Part shown: positions 44,583 through 56,652 of the stretch, in pieces
Numbering within the stretch: the first letter of the stretch is position 1
How the letters are laid out: each line of letters begins with the position of its first letter
From: Moniliophthora roreri
Taxonomy: Eukaryota; Basidiomycota; Agaricomycetes; Agaricales; Marasmiaceae
Assembly (NCBI GenBank): GCA_001466705.2
Contig: LATX02000046.1
Coordinates: 434,001-498,000 of the forward strand
Length of the DNA: 64,000 nucleotides
Reading direction: 5' to 3'
Made by a program: the position numbers and the translations under genes
The notes under the pieces: generated by a model
What the model was told of the DNA's origin: nothing
Seen by the model: the letters and a program-made list of their open reading frames with translations, nothing else
Database searches by the model: none

Positions 44583-46571
44583 CTACTCCTCAACATCCCA
44601 GTCCAACTCCTCGACAACCTCCTTCAAGGAAGCAACCTGTTCCTCCGTCAGGTAGAAATTCTTTATGGTAAGCTTTCCCAATCTGTCGCCGTTCTTCATG
44701 CATGACTTCAATGCACCCACAAGGGACTCTAACTGGCAGAGAAGGTGCCTGGTCCGAGGATAAAAGTCAATGTAGGCTTCGAGGAGCGCTGGAAATGCCG
44801 GGGTGGGAGACTCCGCAGACGATCTTGAATCTGAGCCATACCTCGCGCCGAGAAGAGTTGGTAGTTGGTCAGAGTAATATGAACCATACGCTCTCAACGT
44901 CTTCAGACTGGCTGACCACAGAACCGGGCGCAAGCATTCACTGAGATGGTTTGTGGAAGTAATGTGATTGTCGTAGTGGTCATAGTCTTCTTTCCAAATG
45001 TTACCGCCGCCGTAAATATGAAACGTTTCGATAGTGTTCATCTGAAATGACCCTAAAATTGTTTTCAGATCATCCAAGATATGGCACTGGGAACGAGGTT
45101 CGAGTTGATCCCGTTGGAACCGTAGATGAAGGATCGGAGGGGATCCTGGCAAACTTGGACCAGTTGTGTAGGATGGAACACTGCCAATGTTCCATGCTTT
45201 GAGAGTGATGACGGAGTAATCCCACACTGCTACATCATCGAGCCCAAGCGAGAGAGACCGGATAGTTCTAGGACTCTCCACAACTGATGGTTCATTTCTG
45301 CTTTCGGAGAAGATCTTGGATAGATGGGACAGTATAGGCTTGAAAGCGTCCACATTCTCTCCAGCAAAGTATTCTATATGTAATGTCGTCGTGCGGGGAA
45401 ACGAAAGATGCTTTATGAAGCCAGTGCATGCGTCGAGGTCCTCTGACGGAGCATCCAGGGAAAGTTGGCGTAGTTTAGGCAGAGGGATAAGGTCGGTCTC
45501 TGTGATGTCCCTGGGGAAGATCCCGGTGAGGTCGAGAACCTCAAGCCGGGGCATGCTCCGCAGTGCATCAAACATCTGCTTCCCAGTCGGTATCTTTATA
45601 TAATCACCACGACTCAATTCCAGAGAGGTGAGAGTTTGCAGCAACGGGGAGTTCCATGGGATTTCAATCGAATGCAAGTAAATCTGTGTAAGAAGAGGCG
45701 CCTGTCCATCGAGGAACTGATCCGGGAGCTTCATTCGCGTGTCATCATTGTTCACGAGCTTTATGGAACGGAGAGAAGGCGCGGGTTGAATAAGGTCATA
45801 AACAAGACCTTTAATGTGCCCGTGGTATCTGTCGTCTATGTGCGCTTCTATATGAGCGATTCGAGGAAGCTCTTCTTGAATGGCCCTAGACAACTCCTCC
45901 CACTCCGGACGATACGCACTCCGAAGCATGATATCCAAAATTGCAGTTTTGGATCGCTCAAACATGGTTCGTGCAAGCTTGATCGATGAGAGATCATTGA
46001 CAAGAGTCCACAGAGGGGCATGATTCAACGCAATCGAGCGCCAAGAATGGCAAACATGAGTGAAGGAGTACCACTTTCTGCTGGCGAGAGCCGCAAAATG
46101 ATGACGGGGGACACAATAAGTGAAGATGTGGGTCATCAATTCGATGGGAAGGCGTGAGATAGGAATTTTGGAGTTTCGTCGAGTGCGTAGTCGTCGTAAG
46201 CGATCTTCCTGAAAATTGATTTCCTCGTCCATTCGCAAAATCTCGTCGAGTTCTAGCAATGCTTCAGAAGGACAATTAGCCTATGGGGGTAAGTCAGAGT
46301 TCGTAAGGACACATACCATCGACACCACTATCGTCATCCAGAGTCGAGTCTGTAATACTACTTTTTGGAATTTTGGAGCGTTGAACACGTAGCCGGTGTA
46401 ATTGTTCCTCAAAAGAGTCGATTATCTGGTCAATTTGCCCAATGTCGTCGATTCCTGGCGATATTGTATGAGGAAAATCCACCTACGAGCTGTCTAAACT
46501 TTGCAACACATACCATCGTCGTCATCACCATTCAGAATTGAACGACCTGCGGTACTCAGATGAGAGACCAT
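44583..46571 (-). CDS. F-box/leucine-rich protein 3, 621 residues
   Basis: Three exons, 46571-46514, 46454-46317 and 46252-44583; phases sum to 622 codons with the stop. Exon 1 starts MVSHLSTAGRSILNGDDDDG. Exons 2 and 3 each begin with a similar coiled-coil module: IGQIDQIIDSFEEQLHRLRV in exon 2, then LRMDEEINFQEDRLRRLRTR. The paralogues have only one, so the middle exon looks like an internal exon duplication. The F-box follows (ISRLPIELMTHIFTYCVP, FTHVCHSWRSIALN), then leucine-rich sequence (LPKLRQLSL, RTIRSLSLGL) and the shared end EEQVASLKEVVEELDWD. The role is inferred as an SCF substrate adaptor; the substrate is unknown. Confidence 0.9.
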
Positions 46572-47149
46572 TCTAATGTCCTCCTTAGTCTCGACGTCCA
46601 AAAAAATTTCGAATCCGTCCATTCACCTAGAGCAAGGGACAAAAAAGTCAGTATATATGGATGCAGATTGAGAATATTTGCGGTTGAAAGACACTTACCT
46701 TCTCAAGTGGAACGAACTGTGACCGCGTTTCTACTCTCAAATTGATCACGCTCTCCTTGTGCTTTTCCGTGACCGAGGCTGGGATGTGTGGCGAGTCACA
46801 AAAATCTGGGGAATCCAACTGTGGTGGCGGAAAGCAAGCCGCGATAGCTCTCGCGCAACTTGCACTTCCCAAGGCCCATGTATGCCGCCACCAAAATTGT
46901 TTCGCACCTTTCTCGTTCAGTCGAAATCCCGTAGCACGACAGGCCCTGAACCTCAGTCGCACCTTCTATTCAACGGGGGACTGACACTCGGGATCGACCC
47001 GAGATAAAGGACGTTACGGCGGTGTATGATTCAACGTTACCCGATATAATACGCGTACAAAAGAAAAAACGTTCAAACAAGTCCAATTCCGATTCTACTT
47101 GCAAAGTCCGGTCAAGTCCATTCATCTACCTGTATCTTTCCTTCCAAGC
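46572..47149. other. Intergenic region
   Basis: Between the start of F-box gene 3 and the 3' end of the acetyltransferase gene. Overlapping open frames on both strands (46648-47007) have no recognisable content. Confidence 0.5.
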
Positions 47150-47992
47150 TCAGAGTCGGGGACTACTCGCGCGACTAGGCAATGGCGTCAAGGTCATACC
47201 ACCACCCATCATAGGAGTTACGGGGCGTATCTCGCCTGCATATTTCGCCTGTCATTGTAGTGTCGTTAGTGTGGAACCGAAAGGCGGTATGGAGAACGTA
47301 AGGGGGAAGAAGGGGGGAACGTACCATCTCATTCTCCTTCTTGATAAACCCACATTTCTCGTAAAAGGCTGTACGAGTAGTTAGTTCTCTCAATAAACCA
47401 CAAAAAACGAGACGGAGAGAGAGAGAGGGAGGGAGACGACATACGAATATTCGCATCGCTGCAATTCAAAATTGTCTTGTAACACCCCAACCTCTCACTA
47501 ATCCCCACCAACGCCTGGATAACTCTCAACCCCAATTTCTTACCCTGCTGACTCTTATCCACCGCTATATCCTCAATGTGACCTACAAGTCCTAAATTGC
47601 GAAGGAACTTGCGTTCGATAAAGATACAGCCAGTACCGACGACTTGGTCGGTTGATTTGGAGATTAAGACAATGGGGTAGTATGTGCCGGGTGTTTTGAC
47701 TATGGCGTTGAATTGGGCGAGGTAGGGTGCATAGCCTGTATCGGGTGACGGGGAGAGGATGGAGAGGACGGAAAGGTGAGAGCGATGGTAGTCTGTTGAA
47801 GCGAGGGGGCGAATCTGCAATGCGGAGTTGTTAATTCGTTGACAAGGGTCTGCGAAGGGGAGAAAAACGAACATGAATATCATCTGGCAACGCGTCTCTA
47901 ACGTCTTCCGGGATCAATGAAGCGTCAAAGGCAAGTTCGAGTTGGCTGTCAGGGGTGAGTTTGGATGTGCCGTGGGGGGTGAGGGTGGCCAT
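47150..47992 (-). CDS. GNA1: Glucosamine-6-phosphate N-acetyltransferase
   Basis: Four exons in my model, 47992-47873, 47814-47445, 47368-47325 and 47248-47150, giving 210 residues. It transfers acetyl from acetyl-CoA to glucosamine 6-phosphate, a cytosolic step towards UDP-GlcNAc, needed for chitin, N-glycans and GPI anchors. The GNAT core is clear: VGTGCIFIERKFLRNLG, then GHIEDIAVDKSQQGKKLG, which holds the acetyl-CoA binding loop (Q-x-x-G-K/L-G), ERLGCYKTILNCSDANI, and PFYEKCGFIKKENEM across the third intron. These segments are nearly universal in fungal GNA1. The start (MATLTPHGTSKL) gives an N-terminal extension relative to the yeast enzyme of about 159 residues. The last exon (AKYAGEIRP...) is the least certain part. 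Confidence 0.92.
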
Positions 47993-48480
47993 GGTGGTGG
48001 TGGTAGTGATGGTGGTGACGGTGGTGGCGGTATCGATGAAAGAGGAGAATCGGGAAACGAACGTGCTTTGATATATATGTACGGTACGCGAGGTTGCCTG
48101 GAGGCAGAGCGCTGAGCGTGACGTCTGTTATTTGGCTCCACCAAGAAACACTGCCACACCGCGACGCTGAGTGCGAAACCCGAAAGCACCGAGGCAACAG
48201 GTGGACACTGGACAGTTCAGTGGACACAGGTTTGCTTCATCCCTGAATTTAGCGGCCTGAATTTGGGTAATACCTTGTGGGCATTATAATTTCATTTCTA
48301 CATCGATACAATTCATGGTCAATCTCCATGTTTTGACGCAGATTTCATGTTTTTTTTTTGGCGGCATGGCATGGACATGGGGTGTGTGTATCATACAACC
48401 GAGCAGATGATGCGTATCCGTACGAATAAGAACAGGAACACAACGCCGGATGATAGGTAAGGTAGTGAAAAGGAGACCAT
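47993..48480. other. Intergenic region
   Basis: Promoter side of GNA1 and 3' flank of the eL21 gene. A CCACCATCACCACC-type repeat immediately precedes the GNA1 start (48000-48030), probably in its leader. No gene seen. Confidence 0.55.
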
Positions 48481-49146
48481 CTAGATGGTAGTCTCGTAAG
48501 GCAGGGGTCTCATCGTCTGGGGTGCATTGTCCGAGATGGAGACAGTGCGGGCTTCACGAGGGAGTGCAGGGACTCGGCGGAGGTTGACACGCTCTGTAAA
48601 ACCACGTTAATTAACATCATGTAAAACACAGGCGAAAGAAAAAATCACGCACCACCAGTCTCCTTCGCCTTGACGTGCGCCTCATGGTTGCTTTTAACCC
48701 TGTCCAAAAACTCTTGTCTGCACGCTGAATGCCTCACATGCTCAACACGGAGGTTGACTCGTTTCTCGATGTAGCGGTTTCCAACGACTTTGTAGACGAT
48801 GACACCAACAGAGGTGGGGGTGACGTTGTAGATGATTCCGGTTCGTCTGCAGAGAAATATACATATGTTGGCCCGAGTTTCACATTCAAAGCGCAAGAAC
48901 CGACGTACCCATGATAATACTTGTGGGGCATACCCTTTTGCTGAGCGGCGTTGGCCTTGATGTCAACGATGTCACCCACGCGGTAGTTGATCAAATAGGT
49001 GGACAGTTTGACGGGGCCATGTTCTATATCCCAAAAATCACAAAATCAACATCCCATCCCGCTGAAAGAAAAGGACGCAACGCACCCTTGAACCCTCGCT
49101 TGAACATGTGGCGCGTACGCGCGCGGTAACCGAATGAGTGAGGCAT
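48481..49146 (-). CDS. RPL21: 60S ribosomal protein eL21
   Basis: Four exons, 49146-49086, 49023-48909, 48846-48653 and 48593-48481; phases give 160 residues, the family's usual length. It is a structural protein of the large ribosomal subunit. The start [20 protein letters not shown] is the conserved N-terminus. [47 protein letters not shown] and [15 protein letters not shown] are all typical. The leader probably contains an intron (donor near 49205, acceptor just before the ATG, CCTCAAGATG). It is transcribed away from the uS4 gene. Confidence 0.96.
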
Positions 49147-49447
49147 CTTGAGGTCTACTCAACACAATTAGCACACCATCGAGCAGAGCACCAAGGAAAC
49201 TTACGGCGAGCTTGAGGTCGACGTCGATATCGGCGTTGGTCAGTTGCGCTTGCAAAATCTCCCTCGGCAAATCCCGCAGCTTTCCCAAGCCACCCCAGGT
49301 CATCTACTATACAGTTCTGTGACCACCATCACACTCACTGTCACAAAACCTTATTTCGTGTGTATCTATTTGGTCCTTACCCAAGCAAGTTTCGCGTCCA
49401 CTGCCTCTGGTTCGCTCGTTCGACCACATCCCTCCTCAAGACCAAAA
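49147..49447. promoter_or_regulatory. Shared divergent promoter of eL21 and uS4 genes
   Basis: The two ribosomal protein starts are 301 bases apart and point outward, so both promoters and leaders lie here. On the eL21 side there is an upstream ATG (49303) in a 33-codon stretch that reaches the likely leader intron and is out of frame with eL21 after splicing. The C-rich/TC-rich stretch 49310-49445 is the core. Co-regulation of the pair is an inference. Confidence 0.65.
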
Positions 49448-50336
49448 ATGCCCAGGTAATGTCCTTGGTTCCATTGACTTAAACCGAGCTGAGCCTTTTG
49501 CTAGGGCCCCGCGGAACCACAACAAGACGTGAGTACAACAACTCTAATGCCTCAATGCCTCAAGATCCACTTTTTTATGTGGAGGGTGTTGCAATAATCG
49601 TGCATCATCATGCTGATTTTGCCCCCATTTTCTTGCTGTAATGCAGTTACAAGGTCCCTCGTCGGCCTTTTGAATCTGCTCGTCTCGATTCTGAGCTCAA
49701 GGTGCGGTGGGCAGTTCCGTTCAGGCGTTCCCAAAACATCATAACTGATTTCTTTTCTTTTTTTTTTTTTTTTTTTTTTTTTGCGCAGCTCGCAGGCGAG
49801 TACGGCCTCCGTAACAAGCGCGAAATCTGGCGTATCGCTCTCATTCTTTCCAAAATCCGTCGTGCAGCTCGTGAGCTGCTCAAACTCGACGACAAGGATC
49901 CCAAGCGTCTCTTCGAAGGAAATGCCCTCATTCGTCGTCTCGTTCGTATTGGTGTGCTTGACGAGAGCAGAATGAGGCTGGATTACGTGTTGGCGTTGAA
50001 GATTGAGGATTTCTTGGAGAGGAGATTGCAAACGCAGGTGTTCAAGAGTGGACTTGCAAAGAGTATTCATCATGCTAGGGTGTTAATTAGGCAGAGGCAC
50101 ATTCGGTGCGTGGATGCTTTGAATGATCCTTTTCTTTGGTTATCTGACACCATTGCTGTAGCGTTGGCAAACAAATCGTCAACGTCCCTTCATTCGTCGT
50201 CCGTCTGGACTCGCAAAAACACATTGACTTTGCTCTCACTTCGCCTTATGGAGGAGGCCGCCCTGGTCGTGTCAAGAGAAAGCGTGCCGCTGCTGCTGCC
50301 AAGAAGGAGGGTGGTGATGATGATGAGGAAGAGTAA
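49448..50336 (+). CDS. RPS9: 40S ribosomal protein uS4 (S9)
   Basis: Five exons, 49448-49455, 49505-49528, 49647-49701, 49789-50105 and 50162-50336; phases give 192 residues, normal for the family. It is a primary rRNA-binding protein of the small subunit that takes part in decoding accuracy. It starts [20 protein letters not shown]. The S4 RNA-binding domain is [20 protein letters not shown] then [19 protein letters not shown] across the fourth intron. The C-terminus has the basic [13 protein letters not shown] and an acidic end. The first coding exon is only eight bases. The third intron has 25 consecutive Ts directly before its acceptor. Confidence 0.96.
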
Positions 50337-50881
50337 ACATCCGCGTCTTTTGTACTCGTACTCCGATTCTATGTGCCATCGTATCTCTACCATTCTCATA
50401 TGTTTATGACGCATATGCATGTCATGCTGCTGTAAACCAAAATATGAAGCAAGACGAATGAGAACTCTTTCGATGCGCTGGATAGCAATATCCACTCTCA
50501 GTCAATCTATTTCCTGCCATGCCTCTACAGTTTTTATATGTATGTACATGTGCTATAAAAGTCGTTTCGTGCACGAGCGCTTGCCCTTTCCCGCCCTAAA
50601 TCACCCCACAGGAAACCACCACGTTTGGCCTTCCAGATTCTTCTAGCTCTCCATTTCCTAATTTGAGAACGGAACCAGGGTGAGTAGCAAAGCTGAAGCT
50701 TTTCAATCATGTGTTGAAGTCTTCGTTTCTCGATCTAGTTGAACAAGTTCAGAACGACAGTAACAGCACGACCGCTGGTGTGCTTCCTGAAAGGAGAACG
50801 GAATCAAGGTGAATACTAGAATTTAAGCATATCTTTTTTGATATATACTGACTTTGCTCGAATATTAAAGCGAACGTCAAC
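50337..50881. other. Intergenic region
   Basis: 3' flank of the uS4 gene and promoter of F-box gene 4. No gene seen. Confidence 0.6.
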
Positions 50882-52703
50882 ATGACCACCCATCAGAGTA
50901 CTGCAGACCGTTCAATCCTGGATTGTATCGACACTGATGGTGCGTATTGTCTTCAAGTCAGACCAATCGTAGATTGACTGACTTTCCTGGCCAGAACACG
51001 ACGATTTATCGCAAATTGACCAGAAAATCCAATCTATTGAGGAGGAAATGCGACGACTAGCCGACTCCCTACAGCGACTACGTGCTCAACGAAATGCCAG
51101 AACTCTTATATCACGACTTCCCGCCGAAATATTGACTCACATATTCACATACTGTGTTCCCAGCCGATGGTACAGGACATCCATCCACACAAAATGGCAT
51201 TCCTTCACACATGTTTGCCACTCCTGGCGTTCAATTGCATTGGATCATGCTAGTCTATGGACATGCATTGATTTCTCATCGATGGAGCTTGCACGAACAA
51301 TGTTGGAGCGATCGAAAACTGCAATATTAGATATTATGGTTCAAGGTCATCATGTTGGTCGCGACGAGAAGCGGCGGGAGCTGTTGAAGGTCATTAAACT
51401 CCAGTTTTTCCGCATTGGGCATATGGAAGTGTGCAGTTATACCTTTCGAGGGCTTTTTGACGGCCTTGTTCAACCCTCACCCTCTCTCCGTTCACTAGCG
51501 CTCATCAACTATGACCGTGACGATCCCGTGAACCTCCCGGATCAGTTTCTTGGTGGAAATGCGCCCCTCCTTTCTCACATTACACTTCATTCAGTGTATC
51601 TCCCATGGCATTCTCCACTGCCAATACTACAAAGTCTTACCTCTCTGGTGTTGACCGGCAACCACTTTACGAATCTCCCGACCGGAAGGCCGCTCTTCGA
51701 TACTCTGCGGAACGTACCCCGGCTCGAGTTCCTCAATCTCGCTGGGATATTCCCAATAAGCATCATGGAGACTGACATTATCCCTCTGCCTAAACTACGC
51801 CAACTTGACCTAGGCCTGCGATCAGAAGACTTCGACAGGTGTACTGGCTTTGTCGAGCATCTCGAATTCCCCGAATCCACTGCTTTAAATATTAACTACA
51901 TCATTACATCAGAGGATGCCAGCGTCTTCGATCCTCTACTTTCCTATCTATCTCGGACCTTTTCCAAAAACGAGAACGAGTCTGCGACGGTGGAGAGCCC
52001 TAGAACCATCAAAGCTCTCGCGCTTGTATTTACAGACTTTGGGTTTGGGGTCTGCATCGAATTGAATGCGTGGAACATTGGCACCATTCCATTCGAATGC
52101 AAGCCAAGTTTACGACCTCCTTCAATCCTTGGGCTAGAGCTCACGTGGCGTCATTCCCGTGCGAATCCCCCGAGCTCCAACCCGGATGTTCTGAAAGCCG
52201 TTTTGAGGCCATTTTCGATGCACTCCATCGAAACCTTTCATATCGATTACCAATGTAACTTTGGTCGGGACTCTGGCAGCGACGGCGGTGGCAATTTGGA
52301 AGACGACCCCGTGAACAATCTCGAGAAATACCTGGGCCCACTTCCCTGGTCAACCAGTATAAGGACCTTAGGGATATACGGTAGTTCCTCGTTCCCCAAG
52401 CAACTGCTGTCTGCGCTTCTCAGCATCGGATGTGGCTTGGCAGAGTCAGGTTTGACTGTTGAGTCGTCTACTCCATTCCCTGCTACTCAGACTCTTGTGC
52501 TTTTGGATATCCGTCTCGGGTATTCGGGGGTCGGGTTCGAATCATTTGCGAGAATGCTGGCGGATGCTCTCGTGTTACGCATGAAAAGCGGCCACGATTT
52601 GGAAAAGCTGATCATAAAGACTAGTTGTCAAATGACAGAGGAGACATTTGCTATCTTGAAAGAAGTCGTCGAGGAGTTTGAATTGGAGCAGACGGAACCT
52701 TGA
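50882..52703 (+). CDS. F-box/leucine-rich protein 4, 588 residues
   Basis: Two exons, 50882-50939 and 50995-52703, with a 55-base intron; 589 codons with the stop. The 58-base first exon has the same length and phase as in F-box gene 3, supporting the start. A coiled-coil (LSQIDQKIQSIEEEMRRLAD) precedes the F-box (ISRLPAEILTHIFTYCVPSR, FTHVCHSWRSIALDH, LWTCIDFSSMELARTMLERS). Leucine-rich sequence follows (LPKLRQLDLGLRSEDFD, TFHIDYQCNFG), and the end is EETFAILKEVVEEFELEQ. It is on the opposite strand to genes 1-3 but plainly from the same family. The putative role is an SCF adaptor with an unknown target. Confidence 0.9.
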
Positions 52704-52969
52704 CGCAAGCCTCAGATGTGGCAGACGTATAGCGTTGGTACGGTCCTAATGGAGATCTCAAATCAAATTGGGCGTTATAGCAATGATAACAGTCTTTAGT
52801 ACACGCATCTGCTTGAATCATACATTAGAGAGATGTCTGAAGGAGGTAAGGAAATGATGGTGTCGCGTGTGCAAGCCAGCGTCGCGGCGGCTTGCCTTCT
52901 CTCACCATTGTCTCGAACGCCTCCGGATTTTTTCAGCTCTTCATACATTCGAGCTCTGACCCTCGAAGA

Positions 52970-53766
52970 GCGTCGGAGAAGGGGCCCGAGGTCAGTTACA
53001 TTCCATTTCATTTCATCTAGCGTTATACAGCGTGATGTCGCCACATTCTCGACTCAAGCAGACGATGCCACTGACCCTGTTCTCAATCCTATCTATCTCG
53101 GCGGTTTTTCAAAGAACCTATGGCTCGATTGGCATCAACGAAATCGACCCCGGCCCCAGGACAGTAAGCTGGATAAACTGAAAGCAGTTTTGGAAATATT
53201 TCCGGCGAGCACCATTGAAGCACTTTTTATTAATGGCAAATCATTCTCAGAAGCAGCCAATTCCGGCGGTGAAGATGACGATGACAGACATGACGCCAAA
53301 GTCAGCACATTCCTCGGCCCGTTGCTCCGGTCAACCAGCGTAAAGACGTTGGGGTTAATACTACTACACTGCAGTCCATCTAATACTAACCGACTACTCA
53401 CGCTGCTCCGCATGAGACGTGGCTCAAAGTCAATTTATCCGCGACCGAGTCTGTGGACTCATCTCCCATGCAGGCGTTCCCCGCCATTGACACTCTTATG
53501 ATCCATGATATCGATGTCCGGTCTCCTCAGGGCAAAGAAATGTCAGGCCCCTTGTGAATTCTCTACAGTTGCGCATGAAACACGGATACAAGCTGGGGAA
53601 GCTTATTATGAGGCACCTTCGATGCAAGGCTAATCTGACAGAGGAGAAGATTGCCTCGTCGAAAGGTGTTGTCGAGGAGTTGAACCTTTTCAACCCCAGC
53701 TGCAGCTCTAAGATCAGGAGATATCATAGCATCGCGTCTGGAGCAGAATTACAAGTTGTGAGCTGA
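52970..53766 (+). pseudogene. F-box family relic 5, C-terminal part only
   Basis: It matches the second half of the neighbouring F-box proteins: LKAVLEIFPASTIEALFI, FLGPLLRSTSVKTLGL, then in other frames AFPAIDTLMIHDID and SLQLRMKHGYKLGKLIMRHL, ending in EEKIASSKGVVEELNL. The F-box and coiled-coil are missing, and at least two frame changes occur between 53450 and 53560. It probably came from a tandem duplication of gene 4 or a relative, then decayed. Confidence 0.8.
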
Positions 53767-54619
53767 CAAGAGGATGATGATCCGGTTTGATACTCGAATT
53801 CGTTTGGCAAGGAGAATCGCAATCAAATTGTACTGTATAGGCTTTGAGGCAGATGTACGAGACATGTAATAATCACTACATTCCTTGAGACTAATGGTAC
53901 GCGATGCGCCGCGTACTTGTCCTCGGAGAATGTCAGCACATTAACAATACAGCGAAGCATCGAAACGGACATACCTCAAAACCGTTCGCAGCAGGATCAA
54001 TGGCCCGCCCAAAGCGTTAATATGATAGGCATCCGAGACGACAAACGAGCTGGACGAGGGCTGGAACCATGAAGGAATCACGAAACCGACAAAACTTGTC
54101 AATCGGAATAGGTGCCGTTCTTCCTTCTTTCGTAGAATTGTCCGGGTCGGTCACCCTCTTTACATAACGTTTACAACGTTTTTTTCTTCGCTTCGGAGGC
54201 AGGGGCAGACGCTGAACATGAGCGAACAGGTGCTGATGCTGCTGGCGAAAGGTACCTGACGCAAATGAATGTGTTGGTGGGCGCCAAAGAAGGTATTGTC
54301 TCGGTGGGGAATATCTATAGGAAAGAGTAATGTCTACGAAAGAACAAACAGAAGGAATAAGTGTACCAGAAACCCAAGGAATGTATCACGAGACGTAGAT
54401 GGGTGTGTCGACATGTCGACATTGACGTGTAAAGTTTGGAGACATGGGTCAGAGTTTAAATTGTTTGGTGTCAATGATGTCGAGGTCGACGTTGACGAGC
54501 AAACTGTCTTCCCACGACCAACGTCCGAAGCCATGACCAGCTTATAACACCGGTTTATAGCCCCTATAGCTCACGTTGGCAGTGCTGTCAACGACGACGC
54601 GCTTATCTCCATCGATAAC
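53767..54619. other. Intergenic region
   Basis: No gene seen. Short open frames around 54269-54547 overlap on both strands without recognisable content. Confidence 0.5.
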
Positions 54620-56652
54620 ATGCCAGTCGCCGAACTCTGGTGCATCGACATAACAGGTCCTCCTTCCGTCGTCACACGTCGCATATTCCCCATCAACTTT
54701 AATCCTCAACACAACTTTGAAGATTTTAATCAAGCCATACGCGATCAGCTCAAACATCAACCCATCGGCAACGATGAACCTATTACATTGGATGTATGGA
54801 AGGTGTGCTTCTTTTTGGTCTTCACCCCCGTCTCTTCGCTCATCTCTGGTAGTTGAATCCATCAATAGCAAGAAACGACGTTCGCTTCAACGAAGGCACT
54901 ACAACAACCTACGACGATCTCAAAGAACACGTTACAACTATAACCACTGATTCCGGTCACTTGGGCGACATATACCTCGATTTACCAGAAGAAGAATCAT
55001 TACACCTACTCGTTTCACTCCAAGGGGGCAAAACAGGCGAGTCCAAACTTCGACTCTCCCAGGTTGCTCATTCCAACCTCAATCACACACTCACAGCCGA
55101 AGGTACCATCTACCACCTCTGCTCCGAACTCCTCGACATCAAAGAAAAAGACCGTCAACGCAAAACTTCAGAATGGTACGATACACTAGGCGATAACGAA
55201 TTCGAAAATCGATCAGATGTCAAGGCGAAGCGACAACAAGGTCAAGATCCATTTCGAGAGATTCCTCTCGCGCTCTTGCATCCTGTATTCGACCGCTTCC
55301 TCCTCCACATCCACACACCACACCTGGAAATACCTCACACCCTATACCCCCTAGCTATAAAACTCTCTTCAGCGTGTTGGAAAACCATAAACGACGACAA
55401 ACCCACACGTGTCGACCGAGTCCTTCCAATCATCGAACAAATGGCAAATTGCACATTTATCAAACGCACAGAAGAAGGAGCAGCTTTTGACGGATTATAT
55501 CGCGTCGATGGGAGATGCCCGGCGTTGATGTTTATTGCGGATAGTGACATTGGGAGTCAATTGTTGGGCAGAGTGGAGAGAGTTTACGCAAAATGTGTTC
55601 AGTTGGCTAGTGTGCGTCTTTCTCCTGCCCTGGTTTTTCCTTGCCCTAACCATGCCGAACCTCCAGCTCGACTCGACACGTAAATTTGTTGTCCTACCCA
55701 CGTTTATCCTCCTCCTCGCCGGATCACATATAACAGTTCTAGCAGCAGCAAATCCGTCATACCCCGTTCTCGAACCACTCACATCATTCCAAGTATGCAC
55801 ATCCATGCCTTCTGATCCAGGAGAGGTATTCGAGAACCTTGCGCGCCTGTTCACCTGCTTGCGAAGTTCGTTGGAAATGCTGAGGGAGTACTATACTGCC
55901 CTACCGAGTTTATTGGAATTGGAAACACTACCAAAGAGGTATCTCCCGATGAGGAATACGTTTGATGAGAGTGGTACTGGACGTGTGAGGAGGTTGAGGT
56001 ATGAGAATTTGTTGATGTTGGGGAAGAACATCTGGAGAGGGCGTCTCGAAAACAACTCGTCTAATGCCGACACCGACGCCGACCACAACACGACGCCCGT
56101 CCTCATCAAATTCACCCGCTCATACTGTACCCCTGCACACCAACTCCTCTCGTCTATCGACGCTGCACCCAAACTATACTACTCCGACTCTCCCAACTCT
56201 GACGCGTATTACTGGCAAATGGTAGTAATGGAATACCTACCCACACCACCTACAACGACATTATATGATTTCGAAGGAACGCCTGCTGAGGCGAGGCAGG
56301 TTGGGGAAGATTTGAAGAGGGCCGTGGGGACATTGCATGACCAGGGGTATGTTTTTGGGGATTTGAGGCCTAGTAATATCCTAGTTGAACCCGAGCCCGA
56401 CGGGGAAGGAAGAAGGATTAGAGTTGCCTTGGTAGATTTCGATTGGGCGGGGAAGGAGGGTGAGGTTAGGTATCCTGTGGGGATTAGGTGTGTCGTGTTC
56501 CTCTTTTCGTGGTTAATTTGGGTTACTAATGGAAAAACTATGCTAGCGTAAACGGAGGTATCAATTGGCCTGAAGGCGTGGTACCAAGAGGATTGATCAC
56601 AAAGGAACATGATGAATATTGGTTGAGGACTTGGTTAGATTGTTTGTCGTAG
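54620..56652 (+). CDS. Kinase-like protein with N-terminal unknown domain, 622 residues
   Basis: Four exons, 54620-54802, 54853-55611, 55667-56487 and 56547-56652; phases sum to 623 codons with the stop. Residues 1-60 (ELWCIDITGPPSVVTRRIFP) look like a small ubiquitin-like or Crinkler-type header, a family common in mushroom fungi, but this is uncertain. The middle is helical. The last about 180 residues are a degenerate protein kinase: a probable ATP lysine in TPVLIKFTRS (about 461), hinge VVMEYLPTPP, catalytic loop GYVFGDLRPSNILV (about 540-553, Asp and Asn kept, His-Arg lost), and VALVDFDWAGKEGEVRYP (DFD for DFG, about 567-584). The terminal WPEGVVPRGLI is typical of this fungal kinase-like group. 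Activity is uncertain. Its last intron lies in the falsely duplicated segment. Confidence 0.85.
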
